This document shows positions 12,977 to 13,347 of a stretch of DNA of 13,347 bases, piece by piece. Position numbers and translations under genes: made by a program. Below the pieces are notes generated by a model, which saw nothing but the letters and a program-made list of their open reading frames with translations, made no database searches and was not told where the DNA came from. Every line of letters starts with the position of its first letter. Position 1 is the stretch's first letter. Origin of the DNA: Solirubrobacterales bacterium (GTDB lineage Bacteria; Actinomycetota; Thermoleophilia; Solirubrobacterales; Solirubrobacteraceae); contig JAFAZB010000195.1 of NCBI GenBank assembly GCA_019240015.1, forward strand, positions 1-13,347. Reading direction: 5' to 3'.

Positions 12977-13347
12977 AGTCCTTCGCCGGCATGCTCGCGG
13001 TGGTGACAGGTGGCGGCTCGGGCATCGGCCGTGAACTGGTCTGCCAGCTCGCGACAGCAGGCTGCTCGGTGGCGGCCTGCGACTGGGACGCCGAGTCGAT
13101 CGCGGACACAGCCGGCCTCGCCCAGGAACGGACTACGCAGGGCGCGATTGTCAGCGGCCACGTCTGCGACGTCTCGACGGAGGCCGATGTGCAGCGGTTC
13201 CGCGACGAGTTGCTCACACGCCACGCAACCCGGCACGTCGACCTGGTGTTCAACAACGCGGGTATCGGCGGGGGTGCGAGCTTCCTCACCGCCAGCCGGG
13301 AGGAGTGGGAGCGCACCTTCGCGGTCGACTGGTGGGGCGTCTACTAC
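12973..13347 (+). CDS. Classical SDR oxidoreductase, 5' part only
   Basis: The first 125 codons of a short-chain dehydrogenase/reductase, cut by the window end. MKSFAGMLAVVTGGGSGIGR gives the cofactor motif TGGGSGIG, acidic CDWD follows strand 2 and suggests NAD preference, CDVS follows strand 3, and VFNNAGIG is the NNAG motif. The Tyr-x3-Lys active site lies beyond the window. ATG 12973 overlaps the TetR stop as ATGA. Substrate cannot be told from this portion. Confidence 0.93.
   Translation, partial: MKSFAGMLAVVTGGGSGIGRELVCQLATAGCSVAACDWDAESIADTAGLAQERTTQGAIVSGHVCDVSTEADVQRFRDELLTRHATRHVDLVFNNAGIGGGASFLTASREEWERTFAVDWWGVYY

Overview
This is a high-GC window of bacterial chromosome that reads as actinobacterial. 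The evidence is strong G/C third-position bias, GTG/TTG starts, AGGAGG ribosome sites, 4-nt ATGA/GTGA overlaps inside operons, and a density of TetR-SDR, CGNR-zinc-finger and alpha/beta-hydrolase genes typical of Actinomycetota. A Thermoleophilia-like host is my guess only; no taxonomic marker is present apart from one tRNA.

Layout. Positions 1-310 are non-coding: a GC-rich imperfect tandem repeat (6-138) and a perfect 11-bp inverted repeat (163-203). A tRNA-Val(CAC) follows (311-382). Downstream are a sigma-70-like DNA-binding protein (604-1734), a 49-aa membrane/polyarginine microprotein (1737-1886) and the 3' end of a tyrosine integrase (1918-2370). This looks like the residue of an integrative element beside a tRNA, although no duplicated tRNA end was found. 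Positions 2371-2696 hold nothing recognisable.

The rest is mostly a chain of regulator-target modules, four of them divergent pairs. (i) A leftward operon of alpha/beta hydrolase, haloalkane-dehalogenase-like hydrolase and a third gene is read away from a TetR gene (4929), with TTCTGAA/TTCAGAA operator-like repeats between. The third gene (3094-2697) is wrecked: its middle third lies in the opposite orientation between correctly oriented 5' and 3' ends. (ii) A RibD/DHFR-fold reductase (6636-6073) stands alone. (iii) An atypical SDR/epimerase (7940-7032) diverges from a second TetR (8059), with two 21-bp palindromes exactly 32 bp apart between them. (iv) A GFA/CENP-V zinc protein (8848) stands alone. 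(v) AzlC-AzlD, a branched-chain amino acid exporter (10432-9456), diverges from a CGNR zinc-finger regulator (10494) around a perfect 8-bp inverted repeat. (vi) A five- to six-helix membrane protein of the VC0807 type (12314-11598) diverges from a third TetR (12329), which overlaps a classical SDR that runs off the window (12973-13347).

The window therefore looks like an accessory or niche-adaptation region of small, locally regulated detoxification and export functions. I did not find a convincing new multi-gene defence or mobile system. The least explained items are the sigma-like/microprotein pair beside the tRNA and integrase scrap, the in-gene inversion at 2757-2980, and several unexplained inverted repeats in gene-free stretches.
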